NCBI GenBank assembly: GCA_035552775.1 | Contig: DASZKW010000036.1 | Location: forward strand, 62,001-126,000 | Direction: 5' to 3' | DNA: 64,000 nucleotides | From: DASZKW01 sp035552775 | GTDB taxonomy: Bacteria > Actinomycetota > Acidimicrobiia > Acidimicrobiales > Palsa-688 | Shown: positions 9,108-16,907 of the stretch, one piece after another | Layout: every line of letters starts with the position of its first letter | Position numbering within the stretch: the stretch's first letter is position 1 | Program-made: the position numbers and the translations under genes | Notes under the pieces: model-generated | What the model saw: only the letters and a program-made list of their open reading frames with translations | Databases searched by the model: none | What the model was told of the DNA's origin: nothing

Positions 9108-9144
9108 TCAACCGACCAGGTAGTTTTTCTCCTGGGCGCTTAGG
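9108..9144 (+). repeat. Dispersed 35-bp repeat, copy 1
   Basis: The core ACCAGGTAGTTTTTCTCC preceded by TCAACCG and followed by GGGCGCTTAGG resembles three other places in the window: minus strand 59184-59217, plus 59260-59294 and plus 60630-60664. The shared pattern is TCAAC-G-CCA--TAGTTTTTT--(C/T)GG-CGCT(C/T)AG. Just before it, CCTGGT and ACCAGG can pair to form a hairpin ending in the T-run, so it may also act as a terminator on the plus strand. It lies between divergent murA and the M20 gene. Origin unknown. Confidence 0.5.
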
Positions 9145-9146
9145 CT
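9141..9146 (+). promoter_or_regulatory. Candidate -10 for the M20 hydrolase gene
   Basis: TAGGCT is 6 nt before the GTG at 9153 and no ribosome site is present, which fits a leaderless transcript. The box overlaps the end of the 35-bp repeat, so the repeat may have donated the promoter. Confidence 0.4.
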
Positions 9147-9152
9147 CATCGC

Positions 9153-10310
9153 GTGCGAGACCTGGTAGATGTCAGCAGCGTCGTCGAGTTGACCTCGGAG
9201 ATGGTGGCGGTCGACACCCGCAATCCGCCGGGCGAGGAGAAGGCGCTCGCCGACGTCTGCCGGCGCGCCCTGGCACCATGGGACCCGGTGATCACAGAGG
9301 TCGAACCCGCACCCGGGCGCCTCTCGTTGGTAGCCGAGCTGCCCCACCCCGACGGTCCCGGGCGGCGGCCGACCTTGATCGTCAACGGTCACCTCGACGT
9401 GGTGCCTGTGGTCGCGGAGGCGTGGTCCCACGACCCGTTCCAAGCCGAGGTGGTCGACGGCCGCCTCTACGGCCGGGGCACCGCCGACATGAAGGGCGGT
9501 ATCGCCGCCGCCATCTGCGCCCTCGACGTGCTCGAGCGAGCCGGGCGACCCCGGACCTGCGACGTGGTGTTCCACCTCGTGGCGGACGAGGAGCGAGGCG
9601 GCCAGCTCGGCACCAAGGCCCTCCTCGACCAGGGCTTCATCCGTGGCGACGCCTGCTTGGTGCCCGAACCCACTTCCATGCAGCTGTGCGTGGCAGAAAG
9701 AGGCCTCCTCCAAGCCCACCTGACGGTGCATGGGCGACCGGGCCACGGCAGCCGTCCGCGCGAGGGGGTCTCGGCCATCGAGCACGCCGCCCGAGTCGTG
9801 CTCGCCATCCACGCTGCGGACTTCGGGGGCCCCGAGCACCCGCTGCTCGGGCGCCCGACGGCGAACGTCGGCACCATCGAAGGAGGAAGCGGCTTCAACA
9901 CCGTCGCCGAGTCGTGCCGCATCGGTATCGACCGCCGGGTGTTGCCCGGTGCCACCGAGGCCGCGACGGTGGCCGAGGTACGGGAGCGGGTGGAGGCGAT
10001 CGGCGTCCAAGGGCTCCACTACGACCTCGACGTGGCGGTGTTCGGCGAGGCCAGTGAGATGTCGCCGGACGACCCCTTCGCCGCACTGGTGGGCGATGCG
10101 ATCGCCTCTGTCACCGGGGACCGTCCCGGCTACCTGGGAATGTCTTTTACCACTGACGCCCGCTTCGTGCGCAACCAGGCCGGGATCCCCGCCGTCGTCT
10201 GCGGTCCCGGCAACGTCGAATGCGCCCACGTGAACGACGAGTGGGTGGCAGTCGAGCGCCTCGTCGACGCCACCGCGGCCTACGCCGAGGTGTTCGCCAC
10301 CTTCGGGTGA
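9153..10310 (+). CDS. M20-family metallohydrolase (ArgE/DapE/ACY1 type)
   Basis: A 385-residue cytosolic zinc amidohydrolase. The metal and catalytic residues are visible: H80 and D82 in NGHLDVVP, D112 in GTADMKGG, E146/E147 in VADEE, and a late His in ECAHVNDEWV. Length and motifs fit acetylornithine deacetylase / succinyl-diaminopimelate desuccinylase relatives, but the family is broad and the substrate cannot be set from sequence. Its stop TGA overlaps the GTG of the next transporter gene, so hydrolysis and transport of one compound class is a fair inference. No argE/dapE partner genes are nearby. Confidence 0.85.
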   Translation: MRDLVDVSSVVELTSEMVAVDTRNPPGEEKALADVCRRALAPWDPVITEVEPAPGRLSLVAELPHPDGPGRRPTLIVNGHLDVVPVVAEAWSHDPFQAEVVDGRLYGRGTADMKGGIAAAICALDVLERAGRPRTCDVVFHLVADEERGGQLGTKALLDQGFIRGDACLVPEPTSMQLCVAERGLLQAHLTVHGRPGHGSRPREGVSAIEHAARVVLAIHAADFGGPEHPLLGRPTANVGTIEGGSGFNTVAESCRIGIDRRVLPGATEAATVAEVRERVEAIGVQGLHYDLDVAVFGEASEMSPDDPFAALVGDAIASVTGDRPGYLGMSFTTDARFVRNQAGIPAVVCGPGNVECAHVNDEWVAVERLVDATAAYAEVFATFG

Positions 10311-11965
10311 TCCGCACAGGCGTCGACGCAACCGTCGATGCGACAGCCCTGGAGGCCGTGCTCCGCCCCCGCGACGGTCTGGTCGCCGAGGCCCGCGCGC
10401 CCGCGTCAGCGGCTTCAGCCCCCGACGTCCACGCCTTCGTGATGACCGACGGACCCCTGCGGTCCTACCGGCGCACGGTGGCAGTGGCCACCGCCGGCGC
10501 CGGCCGCTGGCGAGTCCGCCAAGACGTTTACTTCGACGTCGGGGTCCCGTGGTTCTCCTGGCTCTTCGTGCTCCCGTTCCGGGTGAGCCTCGGGCGCCTC
10601 CGGCCTGCCCCCCGCTCGCCGTGGTGGGCACCGCCGCAGCGGATCGGCCGGCGCGGCGCCGTCGTGCTGGCGACGCTGTGCGCCCTCACCGTGGTCGTCG
10701 GCTACCTCGACAACGTCGTCACCCAGACCATGACCTACGTCGGCGCCGAGTACCACGTCGGCACCACGGGCCAAGGGGTCGCCCTCGGCGCCATCCAGGT
10801 CAGCGCCGTGCTCGCCCTGGCGGCCCTCGTCGCCGCCGACCGGCGGGGGCGGCGCGGGTTGATCTTCGCCTGCGCGGCGGGCGGCCTGGCGCTGACGGGC
10901 CTCGGGGCATTGGCGACGTCGCTCGCGTGGCTGACCGCGTGCGAATTGCTGGCGACCGCCGCGGTGGGGGCCCTTTTCCTGCTGATCTTCGTCGTCGCCG
11001 CCGAGGAGATGCCGGCCGGGTCGCGGGCCTGGGCGGCCGGCGTGCTCAGCCTGTCATACGGCCTCGGATCAGGCGGCGTACTGCTTGCGCTGCCCCTCGC
11101 CGGCCTCGGCACAGGCGGATGGCGCTGGCTGTACCTGATAGCCCTGGCCGGGATCCCCGTCGTCGCCGTGTGCGCCACCACACTTCCCGAGAGCCGCCGC
11201 TTCCGCCGGCCCGCGCCGGTCAGCACCGGCCCCGCCATGACTGCCGGCGCCCGGACCGGGCCGATCCCGGCAGCATGGAGCCGGCTCGGGGTGGGGCGCC
11301 TGTCCGCGATCCACCGGCGCAGGCTGCTGGTGCTCGGGGGCGCCAGCCTGGCGTACGCCCTCTTCGCCACGCCGGCAGGCCAATTCTCCAACCAGTACCT
11401 TCGTGTCGAACGGCACTTCTCCGCCCTCGGCATCAGCGTGCTGTCGCAGGTGGCGGGGACCATCGGCGCCGTCGGCGTGCTGGTGGGCGGGCGACTGGCC
11501 GACACCAGAGGGCGGCGTCCGGTTGCCGCCGTCGGGGTGAGCGCGGGGACCGCGGTGACGCTGGTTACGTTCTTCGCCCACAGCTGGGGCCTTTGGTTGT
11601 GGGCCGTCGTCGCCAGCCTGGTGTCCTACGCTGTCGTGCCCGCGCTGGCCGTCTACGGGCCCGAGCTGTTTCCCACCCGTGCACGCAGCGCGGCGACGGG
11701 CGCAATCACCGCCCTGGCCGCCGCCGGGGGGGTGATCGGCTTGGTGGCGACGGGCCTGCTGTCGTCGGCGTTCGGGACCATCGGGCCGGCGCTGGCGGTC
11801 CTCGCCGTCGGGCCGGCGACCATGGTCGTGCTCATCGTCGTGGCATTCCCCGAGAGCGCCGGGCGGGGGCTGGAGGAACTCAACGCCGCCGACGAAAAGC
11901 GGGAGTCGCTCCCGGCGGGTTGTACGGTCCCCTGCCCCACCCTGACCGAACCACCCTCTCCTTGA
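10307..11965 (+). CDS. Major facilitator superfamily transporter
   Basis: A 552-residue integral membrane protein. About 110 N-terminal residues are soluble and include GPLRSYRRTVAVAT; they are followed by a first helix near ATLCALTVVVGYLDNVVT and roughly 12 hydrophobic segments. MFS-like loops such as GGRLADTRGRRPVAAVG are present. The GTG start at 10307 overlaps the stop of the M20 gene (GTGA), so the two are translationally coupled. Candidate cargo is the substrate or product of that hydrolase, but nothing in the sequence proves it. Direction of transport is unknown. Confidence 0.85.
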   Translation: MIRTGVDATVDATALEAVLRPRDGLVAEARAPASAASAPDVHAFVMTDGPLRSYRRTVAVATAGAGRWRVRQDVYFDVGVPWFSWLFVLPFRVSLGRLRPAPRSPWWAPPQRIGRRGAVVLATLCALTVVVGYLDNVVTQTMTYVGAEYHVGTTGQGVALGAIQVSAVLALAALVAADRRGRRGLIFACAAGGLALTGLGALATSLAWLTACELLATAAVGALFLLIFVVAAEEMPAGSRAWAAGVLSLSYGLGSGGVLLALPLAGLGTGGWRWLYLIALAGIPVVAVCATTLPESRRFRRPAPVSTGPAMTAGARTGPIPAAWSRLGVGRLSAIHRRRLLVLGGASLAYALFATPAGQFSNQYLRVERHFSALGISVLSQVAGTIGAVGVLVGGRLADTRGRRPVAAVGVSAGTAVTLVTFFAHSWGLWLWAVVASLVSYAVVPALAVYGPELFPTRARSAATGAITALAAAGGVIGLVATGLLSSAFGTIGPALAVLAVGPATMVVLIVVAFPESAGRGLEELNAADEKRESLPAGCTVPCPTLTEPPSP

Positions 11966-12023
11966 AACGAGTGTGAAACTGCCGACGCCGTTTCTCGGCC
12001 CGCTCAGCTTCTCTCCGCCCCAA

Positions 12024-12761
12024 TCAGTCCAGCGTGCCGTGGTCGAGGAGGGCGGCGGCCACGTCGCCCACCTTGCGCCGGCTGCACCTCGCGGCCAGGC
12101 GAAGCTTCTCGAAGGCGTCGGTCGCGCCGAGACCGCCGGCGCCCATCAGGTAACCGACCGCACGCTCGATGACCACGCGATGGTCGAGCGCGTATTGGAG
12201 CTGGCGGGCGAGCGCGTCGTTGCGGTGAGCCGCCATGGCGGTGCCGAGCAGCGTCCCCAGCAGGTCGGCGTAGGCGGAAAGGCCATGGATCTCGCCGTCC
12301 GTCCACTCGTGGGGCTCGTCGACGTAGACGTTGAGCACGCCGACTGGCCCCCCGCCGAGGCGTATGGGCACCCCGAGCACGGCACAGACCCCGCCGCTGC
12401 CTCGTGCCCCCTCCGAGAGGCTCTGCGAGGGCGCGAGAAGGTCGCTCACGGCCTTGAACCGCTCGTCGCGGTGGATGTCGCTGGTGGGGACGGCCCTGTC
12501 GTATACGAAGCCCTCCAGGCAAGGTCCGGTTCCGGCCTCCTGTTGGGCAGCCTCGAGGGCGGCGCCGCGCTCGTCGGTGGTGACGACGCTGCGCAGCACG
12601 TGCTCGTCGTCGACGAGCATGACCCCGGCACCGCTCAGCCCGAACAGCAACTCGACAGCCGCCATGAACTCGCGGAGCAGGCATTCGACGTCGACGCCTT
12701 CGGGCGCCAGGGCTCGGAGACGGCCGAGGCTGGCGTCGAGTGCTTGGGAATCCCCGATCAC
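12024..12761 (-). CDS. GAF and ANTAR domain protein (putative antiterminator)
   Basis: The protein has 245 residues. An N-terminal GAF-type sensory domain spans about 20-165, with GTGPCLEGFVYDRAVPTSDI. It is followed by a C-terminal ANTAR RNA-binding domain at about 180-240 with QLQYALDHRVVIERAVGYLM and RLAARCSRRKVGDVAAALL. ANTAR proteins bind paired hairpins in nascent RNA and prevent termination. The GTG start at 12761 has a strong purine-rich site (GGAAGGGG) 5 nt before it. It lies downstream of the STAS gene on the same strand. It could serve as an output for the PdtaS-type kinase at 51491, although a receiver domain is lacking here. Confidence 0.88.
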   Translation of the reverse strand: MIGDSQALDASLGRLRALAPEGVDVECLLREFMAAVELLFGLSGAGVMLVDDEHVLRSVVTTDERGAALEAAQQEAGTGPCLEGFVYDRAVPTSDIHRDERFKAVSDLLAPSQSLSEGARGSGGVCAVLGVPIRLGGGPVGVLNVYVDEPHEWTDGEIHGLSAYADLLGTLLGTAMAAHRNDALARQLQYALDHRVVIERAVGYLMGAGGLGATDAFEKLRLAARCSRRKVGDVAAALLDHGTLD

Positions 12762-12820
12762 GTCGCCCCTTCCCTTGGCCTGGCGGCCGGCGCAGGTAAG
12801 GCTAACCGTTGGCTTCCCGG

Positions 12821-13258
12821 CTACGCGACCGGCGGAGTCTGTTCCGGGGGGGGCCCGAAGTCGGCGACCGCGCTGGACAGGTCGGGACGCCGCTGCAGGC
12901 GCTCGTCGAGGCCCAGGGTGGGCAGGACCCTCTCCCACACCGATGGCAGCCCCACGACGACCAGGATGCCGCCCAGCCGGCGGGCGACGTCGCCGGCCGC
13001 GATGAGCGGCATCAAGCCGGCCATATCGACGAAGCAGGCGCCGAGGTCCACCACGACCAGGCTCCCACCGTCGGCCGGAACTGCGTCAGCGACCACCGTT
13101 TCGAGGGTCGTCTCGGCCCGCCCGGCGGTGGCGATGTCGAGATCGTCGAGGATCCGGATCAGTAGGCCTCCGGCGATCTGGCGGGCTTCGATGAGCAACG
13201 GGACCGGCGCGCCTGCTCCGGACGCGCCGTCGCCAGCATCGACGTCGCCGTTGGCCAT
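12821..13258 (-). CDS. STAS-domain anti-sigma factor antagonist-like protein
   Basis: A 145-residue protein with one STAS fold: LLIRILDDLDIATAGRAETT, SLVVVDLGACFVDMAGLMPL, then VARRLGGILVVVGLP. In the usual RsbV/SpoIIAA family the loop has DxSxxxDSSGL, with Ser as phosphorylation site. Here the equivalent stretch is DLGACFVDMAGL, so the phospho-acceptor Ser is not evident; regulation by phosphorylation is doubtful. ATG 13258 is preferred over GTG 13264. It is divergent from an RsbW-like ATPase at 13394, the natural partner in a partner-switching pair. Confidence 0.85.
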   Translation of the reverse strand: MANGDVDAGDGASGAGAPVPLLIEARQIAGGLLIRILDDLDIATAGRAETTLETVVADAVPADGGSLVVVDLGACFVDMAGLMPLIAAGDVARRLGGILVVVGLPSVWERVLPTLGLDERLQRRPDLSSAVADFGPPPEQTPPVA

Positions 13259-13377
13259 ACCCACGCGTCACCTTGCCCTCTCTGCATCGCTGCGGAGAGC
13301 GTCGTCGCGGGGAGCAGGGCGTCAACGCCGTTCTCGCCGATAGTACCGGTTCAGGGGGGCCATCCACTAGATGGTGG

Positions 13378-13402
13378 TTACCCGACGTGCCCGGTGGGAA
13401 CC
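13378..13402 (-). promoter_or_regulatory. Possible stress-sigma (SigB/SigF-like) promoter
   Basis: On the minus strand GGTTCC (13402-13397) is followed after 13 nt by GGGTAA (13383-13378). This resembles the SigB/SigF pattern GNNT-N14-16-GGGTA(C/T). It would drive the STAS and GAF-ANTAR genes, starting about 110 nt before the STAS ATG. A sigma factor of this class is encoded at 49255. Single match, so weak. Confidence 0.35.
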
Positions 13403-13831
13403 GGACAAGGGGTACACATTCACGGGGAGCGTACGACGGGACCCAGTTTCCGAGCCGAGTGGCCCAACGACGAGTCGGCTCCGCGCATGTGGCGCGACGA
13501 GTTACGGCGCCTGGCGGGCGCCGAGCTGGACGACGACACCCTGGCGGCGGCTTTGCTGATCGGCAATGAGCTCGTCACCAACGCGGTTCGCCACGGGCAA
13601 AGCCCCGTGTCGGTGACGGTCACGTTGACCCCGACTGCCCTGCGGGTCGAGGTGGGAGGCCTCCAGGCCATGGATTTGCATCCCCGGGCGGTGATCGACA
13701 GCAGCGAGTCGGGGAGGGGCCTGCAGATCGTCGCAGCCCTCAGTGCCGGATGGGGCACGACCCACTCGCCCGTCGGCGGGTCGGTGTGGTTCGAGCTCGC
13801 TAGGAGGCCCCCAAAGGCATCGTCGCCCTGA
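13394..13831 (+). CDS. RsbW-like GHKL ATPase (anti-sigma regulatory factor family)
   Basis: A 145-residue HATPase_c_2 protein. The N-box NELVTNAVRHG is intact, and ESGRGLQIVAALSAGWG is the G2/lid region. The G1 aspartate motif (usually V.D.G) reads VEVGGLQAMD and looks degenerate. Such proteins bind a sigma factor or a STAS antagonist and hydrolyse ATP to phosphorylate the latter. Here the STAS partner is encoded divergently. The GTG 13394 start lacks a Shine-Dalgarno and is only provisional; the next in-frame start, ATG 13487, would remove part of the fold. Confidence 0.75.
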   Translation: MGTGQGVHIHGERTTGPSFRAEWPNDESAPRMWRDELRRLAGAELDDDTLAAALLIGNELVTNAVRHGQSPVSVTVTLTPTALRVEVGGLQAMDLHPRAVIDSSESGRGLQIVAALSAGWGTTHSPVGGSVWFELARRPPKASSP

Positions 13832-13860
13832 CTCTCGGGCAGTTCGGACTTTCCGGTTGT

Positions 13861-15207
13861 TCACACGATGGCGCGCAAAAGGTCGCGCACGGCGGTCGCC
13901 TCGTCGTGGACGCGGGTGGACCCCGCACCCATGTCGATGGCGTCGACCAGGCCCCGCGCCCGTGCCCGCAGCTGCCACCACTCCACGTCGGCCAATCCGA
14001 CCGGAGTCGGACCGTCCGCGGCGGCGACAGCGCGCGCAGCGTCCGACCGCTTCGAGTCGCTCTCGGGATCGTTGGCCAGGCGGTCAGCGGCGGCGAACAG
14101 CTCCTCGAGAGCCCGGTAGCGGTCGTGGCCCTCGTCGTCTCCCCCGGTGGCCTGGCCGGCCTCTATCCGGTCGAACAGAGCGTCGACGTCGCCCTCCCGG
14201 GCCCCTGCGACGACGAGATCGCCCCCGTCCCACGAATGAGGGATCCCTGCGGCGTCGAGCATCACACTCAGGTTGGCCCGCTGCTCGGGCAGCCAGTCCG
14301 GCAGCTCGTAGACGATCTCGTCTGCGCCGTCGCCGGTGTCGCCGTCGCCCGGCTCGGCGGCGGTGGGATCCCCGTGCTCGCCCGGCGGCGCTGCCCCGTG
14401 GTCCCGGCGCCCCTCCGGGAGCGCGGCGGTCGACTCGGCCAGCAGGTCGCGGGTGCTGGACCCTCCCGCGCCCACGTGTCCCGTCGGTGTGGCGGCGGTC
14501 GGGTCTACCAGGGGTCCGAGTAGCTTCACCAAGACGCCGGCCTGGGTGCGGATCTCGTCTTCGAGCGCCTCGTCCGCACCGAGCGCTCCGAGGAGCCGGC
14601 GCGTCACCCTGCCCACGGCCGCCCAGCCCTCGACGTCGACCCCGTAGAACTCCTCGGTGCCGAACACACCGGCCGACGCCTCGGCCACGTCGGCGTCCGC
14701 CTCCATGTCTGTGGGATCCTCCAGGAGCCGCTTGGCCGCCCCGTAGAGCTGCTCGACCGCAGCCAGCGCCCGCTCGTCGCGCGCCGTCATCTCCTCGTCG
14801 ACGACCACGTCGTCGCCGGGCCCGGTGTCACCGCCGTCCGCAGGTGGAACCCGCGCGAGCCCGTCCTCGTCGGGCGTGTCCGACCCCTCGGCGGCCGCCT
14901 CGACGGCGAGGACGGTCTGCAGTTCGGCCAGCAGATCGTCGGTCCGGGCCTCGTCGTCGGCCGCCACTATCAGCTCCTCGTCGTCGAAGCGGTGCTCGAC
15001 GTTGGCCCGGATGAGGGCGACTATCAGCCGCCCGCGGCCGGCGGGCTCCCAGTCACCGAGCCTGTAGCCGACCTCGTCGTCCTCGGCTCCCACCGGGAGC
15101 TCGGCCAGCGGTGAGGCGACCAGGCGCTCACGGCAACGGAAACAGCGGCCCCGGCTGGTCACCTCGTAGCCGCAGCCGGCGCAAAACCAAACCTTTTTGC
15201 CGCTCAC
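13861..15207 (-). CDS. Zinc-ribbon protein with duplicated C-terminal module, function unknown
   Basis: Unrecognised 448-residue acidic protein. The N-terminus carries a four-cysteine ribbon, FCAGCGYEV followed by GRCFRCRERL, within residues 8-28. Two similar units follow, one starting LGDWEPAGRGRLIVALIRAN near residue 50 and one starting LPDWLPEQRANLSVMLDAAG near 310. Each has W, R, L...L..A.I.H and a hydrophobic strand, recalling DUF2007-type signalling modules. The middle is acidic and low in complexity. GTG 15207 has GGAGG 5 nt upstream, a strong start. It converges with the RsbW-like gene. I give no function. Confidence 0.7.
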   Translation of the reverse strand: MSGKKVWFCAGCGYEVTSRGRCFRCRERLVASPLAELPVGAEDDEVGYRLGDWEPAGRGRLIVALIRANVEHRFDDEELIVAADDEARTDDLLAELQTVLAVEAAAEGSDTPDEDGLARVPPADGGDTGPGDDVVVDEEMTARDERALAAVEQLYGAAKRLLEDPTDMEADADVAEASAGVFGTEEFYGVDVEGWAAVGRVTRRLLGALGADEALEDEIRTQAGVLVKLLGPLVDPTAATPTGHVGAGGSSTRDLLAESTAALPEGRRDHGAAPPGEHGDPTAAEPGDGDTGDGADEIVYELPDWLPEQRANLSVMLDAAGIPHSWDGGDLVVAGAREGDVDALFDRIEAGQATGGDDEGHDRYRALEELFAAADRLANDPESDSKRSDAARAVAAADGPTPVGLADVEWWQLRARARGLVDAIDMGAGSTRVHDEATAVRDLLRAIV

Positions 15208-15374
15208 GGCAGCCTCCTCGGGTTCCACGCCACCAGCCAGGGTCCTCGGCATCGTAGACGCGGAGGGGAAAGGGCCGCCCCGGGCGCCGCCGCCGCGCCG
15301 CGGTGCCCGACGGTTAGTAGGTGAGCAAACGAGTCCGGCCGTGATCTTGGAACGACCTCAACGACTAGGGACAG

Positions 15375-16907
15375 TCAGCTCGCCAGGCGTTTGGGCAGCA
15401 CCGGCGCGTCGCGCCCCGTCCCCGCTCGCGCCGGGGCAGCGGTCTCGTGGTAGTCCTCCTCGACGTTGACCGACCACACGTCGTGCGGCCCCCCACCGAG
15501 GATGTTGTCGACGGTGAGCATGGCCGTGTACATGGAATGGTCCTGGTTGTTGTAGCGGTGCATTCCGTTGCGGCCGACGGGGTACACGTTCGAGCAGTGG
15601 TGGGCGAGCCACGCCTTTATGGTCTCGACGTTGGCCTGGTAATCGCAGTCGTAATAGGGATAGGCCTTGGGCATGCGGACCACGTAGCCCGCCTCCACCG
15701 CTGCGGGATCGACCAGGCCCAGTCGGGCCAATTCGTCCTTGGCCTGGTCGACCAACGCCTCGTCGGGTGACTCCCACGCCTCGTCACCCTCCAGCACGGT
15801 GTACTCCAGTCCGAGGACGTTGCGGCCGTGCTTGACCAGGTGGGGAGACCACGAGCCGAAGTTTTGAATCCGCATCGTGCGCACGGTGGTGTCGTGGATG
15901 TAGATCCAGTTGTCGTCGAAGGACACGGCGCCGGCTGGGACCACCAAGGCGACGCTCATGAAGTCCCGGTAGCTCAGGTCGCCGGCTGCGGCCAGGACGT
16001 CGGGCGGCGCCGGGGGATCCATCGCCTTCACCAGCGCCGACAGTGGCATGGACGAGATCACCGCGGTGGCGTCGTGGGTCGTCTCCGCCCCGTCGCACGA
16101 CGAGACCACGTGTGTGGCACGGCCGCCCTCGTGGGCGATCCTGGTCACCTTTGTGCCCAGGTGGACCTTGGTACCGGCCGCCTCCACCAACTCCGCGCAG
16201 CGCTCCCACATCATGCCGGGGCCCAGCTTGGGATATTGGAACTCCTCTATCAGCGAGGTGATCTCTTTCTGGTTCCGTTTCGGCGTCAAGGAGTTGACCA
16301 CCGCGGACAGCAGCGAGAGGTTTTTCACCCGCTGCGCGGCCCAGTCCGCGGGCATCTCGCTCGGCGGGTGCCCCCATACCTTCTCGGTGTAGGTCTTGAA
16401 GAAGTGCCTGTACAGCCGCCATCCGAAACGGGCCGCCAGCCACCCCTCGTACATGTCCTGATTCTTCGGTGGATTGATACGGGCCCACACATACGACAGC
16501 ACGCAGCGCGTCGCCTCGACGACCCCGAGGTTGGTCAGCGCGTTGACGGGTTTCAGCGGATAGTCGTAGTATTTTCCCTGATAGAAGATCCGGCTCTTTC
16601 GTGGCCGTAGCATGAAGTCCTCGTCGGGCAGGACGTCGTGCCAGAACTGCTCGACCGGCTTCACCTTGGTGAAGAACCGATGGCCACCGATGTCAAAACG
16701 CCAGCCGTCGCGCTCCACCGTCCGCGAGATTCCGCCCACCACGGTGTCGGCCTCGAGCACCGTCGCCCGCCGCCCCGCCTTGACCAACTGGTACGCGGCC
16801 GTCAGCCCGGCGGGGCCGGCGCCTATCACCACCACGTCGCCCGCAACGCTGTCGGCGAACTCGTTCAAACCGTCACTCTCCTGAATCGGCTGCGGTTCGC
16901 CAATCAA
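15375..16907 (-). CDS. FAD-dependent amine oxidase-fold oxidoreductase (UDP-galactopyranose mutase-like)
   Basis: The 510-residue protein begins with a dinucleotide-binding motif, VVVIGAGPAGLTAAYQL, and then VLEADTVVGGISRT. This is the amine oxidase / protoporphyrinogen oxidase / UDP-galactopyranose mutase fold. The C-terminus has YPVGRNGMHRYNNQDHSMYT, common in UGM-like proteins of cell-envelope clusters. The TTG start at 16907 overlaps the stop of the upstream membrane glycosyltransferase gene (TTGA), so both are coupled and probably act on a lipid-linked sugar. An alternative TTG lies about 13 codons downstream. Exact substrate unknown. Confidence 0.82.
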   Translation of the reverse strand: MIGEPQPIQESDGLNEFADSVAGDVVVIGAGPAGLTAAYQLVKAGRRATVLEADTVVGGISRTVERDGWRFDIGGHRFFTKVKPVEQFWHDVLPDEDFMLRPRKSRIFYQGKYYDYPLKPVNALTNLGVVEATRCVLSYVWARINPPKNQDMYEGWLAARFGWRLYRHFFKTYTEKVWGHPPSEMPADWAAQRVKNLSLLSAVVNSLTPKRNQKEITSLIEEFQYPKLGPGMMWERCAELVEAAGTKVHLGTKVTRIAHEGGRATHVVSSCDGAETTHDATAVISSMPLSALVKAMDPPAPPDVLAAAGDLSYRDFMSVALVVPAGAVSFDDNWIYIHDTTVRTMRIQNFGSWSPHLVKHGRNVLGLEYTVLEGDEAWESPDEALVDQAKDELARLGLVDPAAVEAGYVVRMPKAYPYYDCDYQANVETIKAWLAHHCSNVYPVGRNGMHRYNNQDHSMYTAMLTVDNILGGGPHDVWSVNVEEDYHETAAPARAGTGRDAPVLPKRLAS

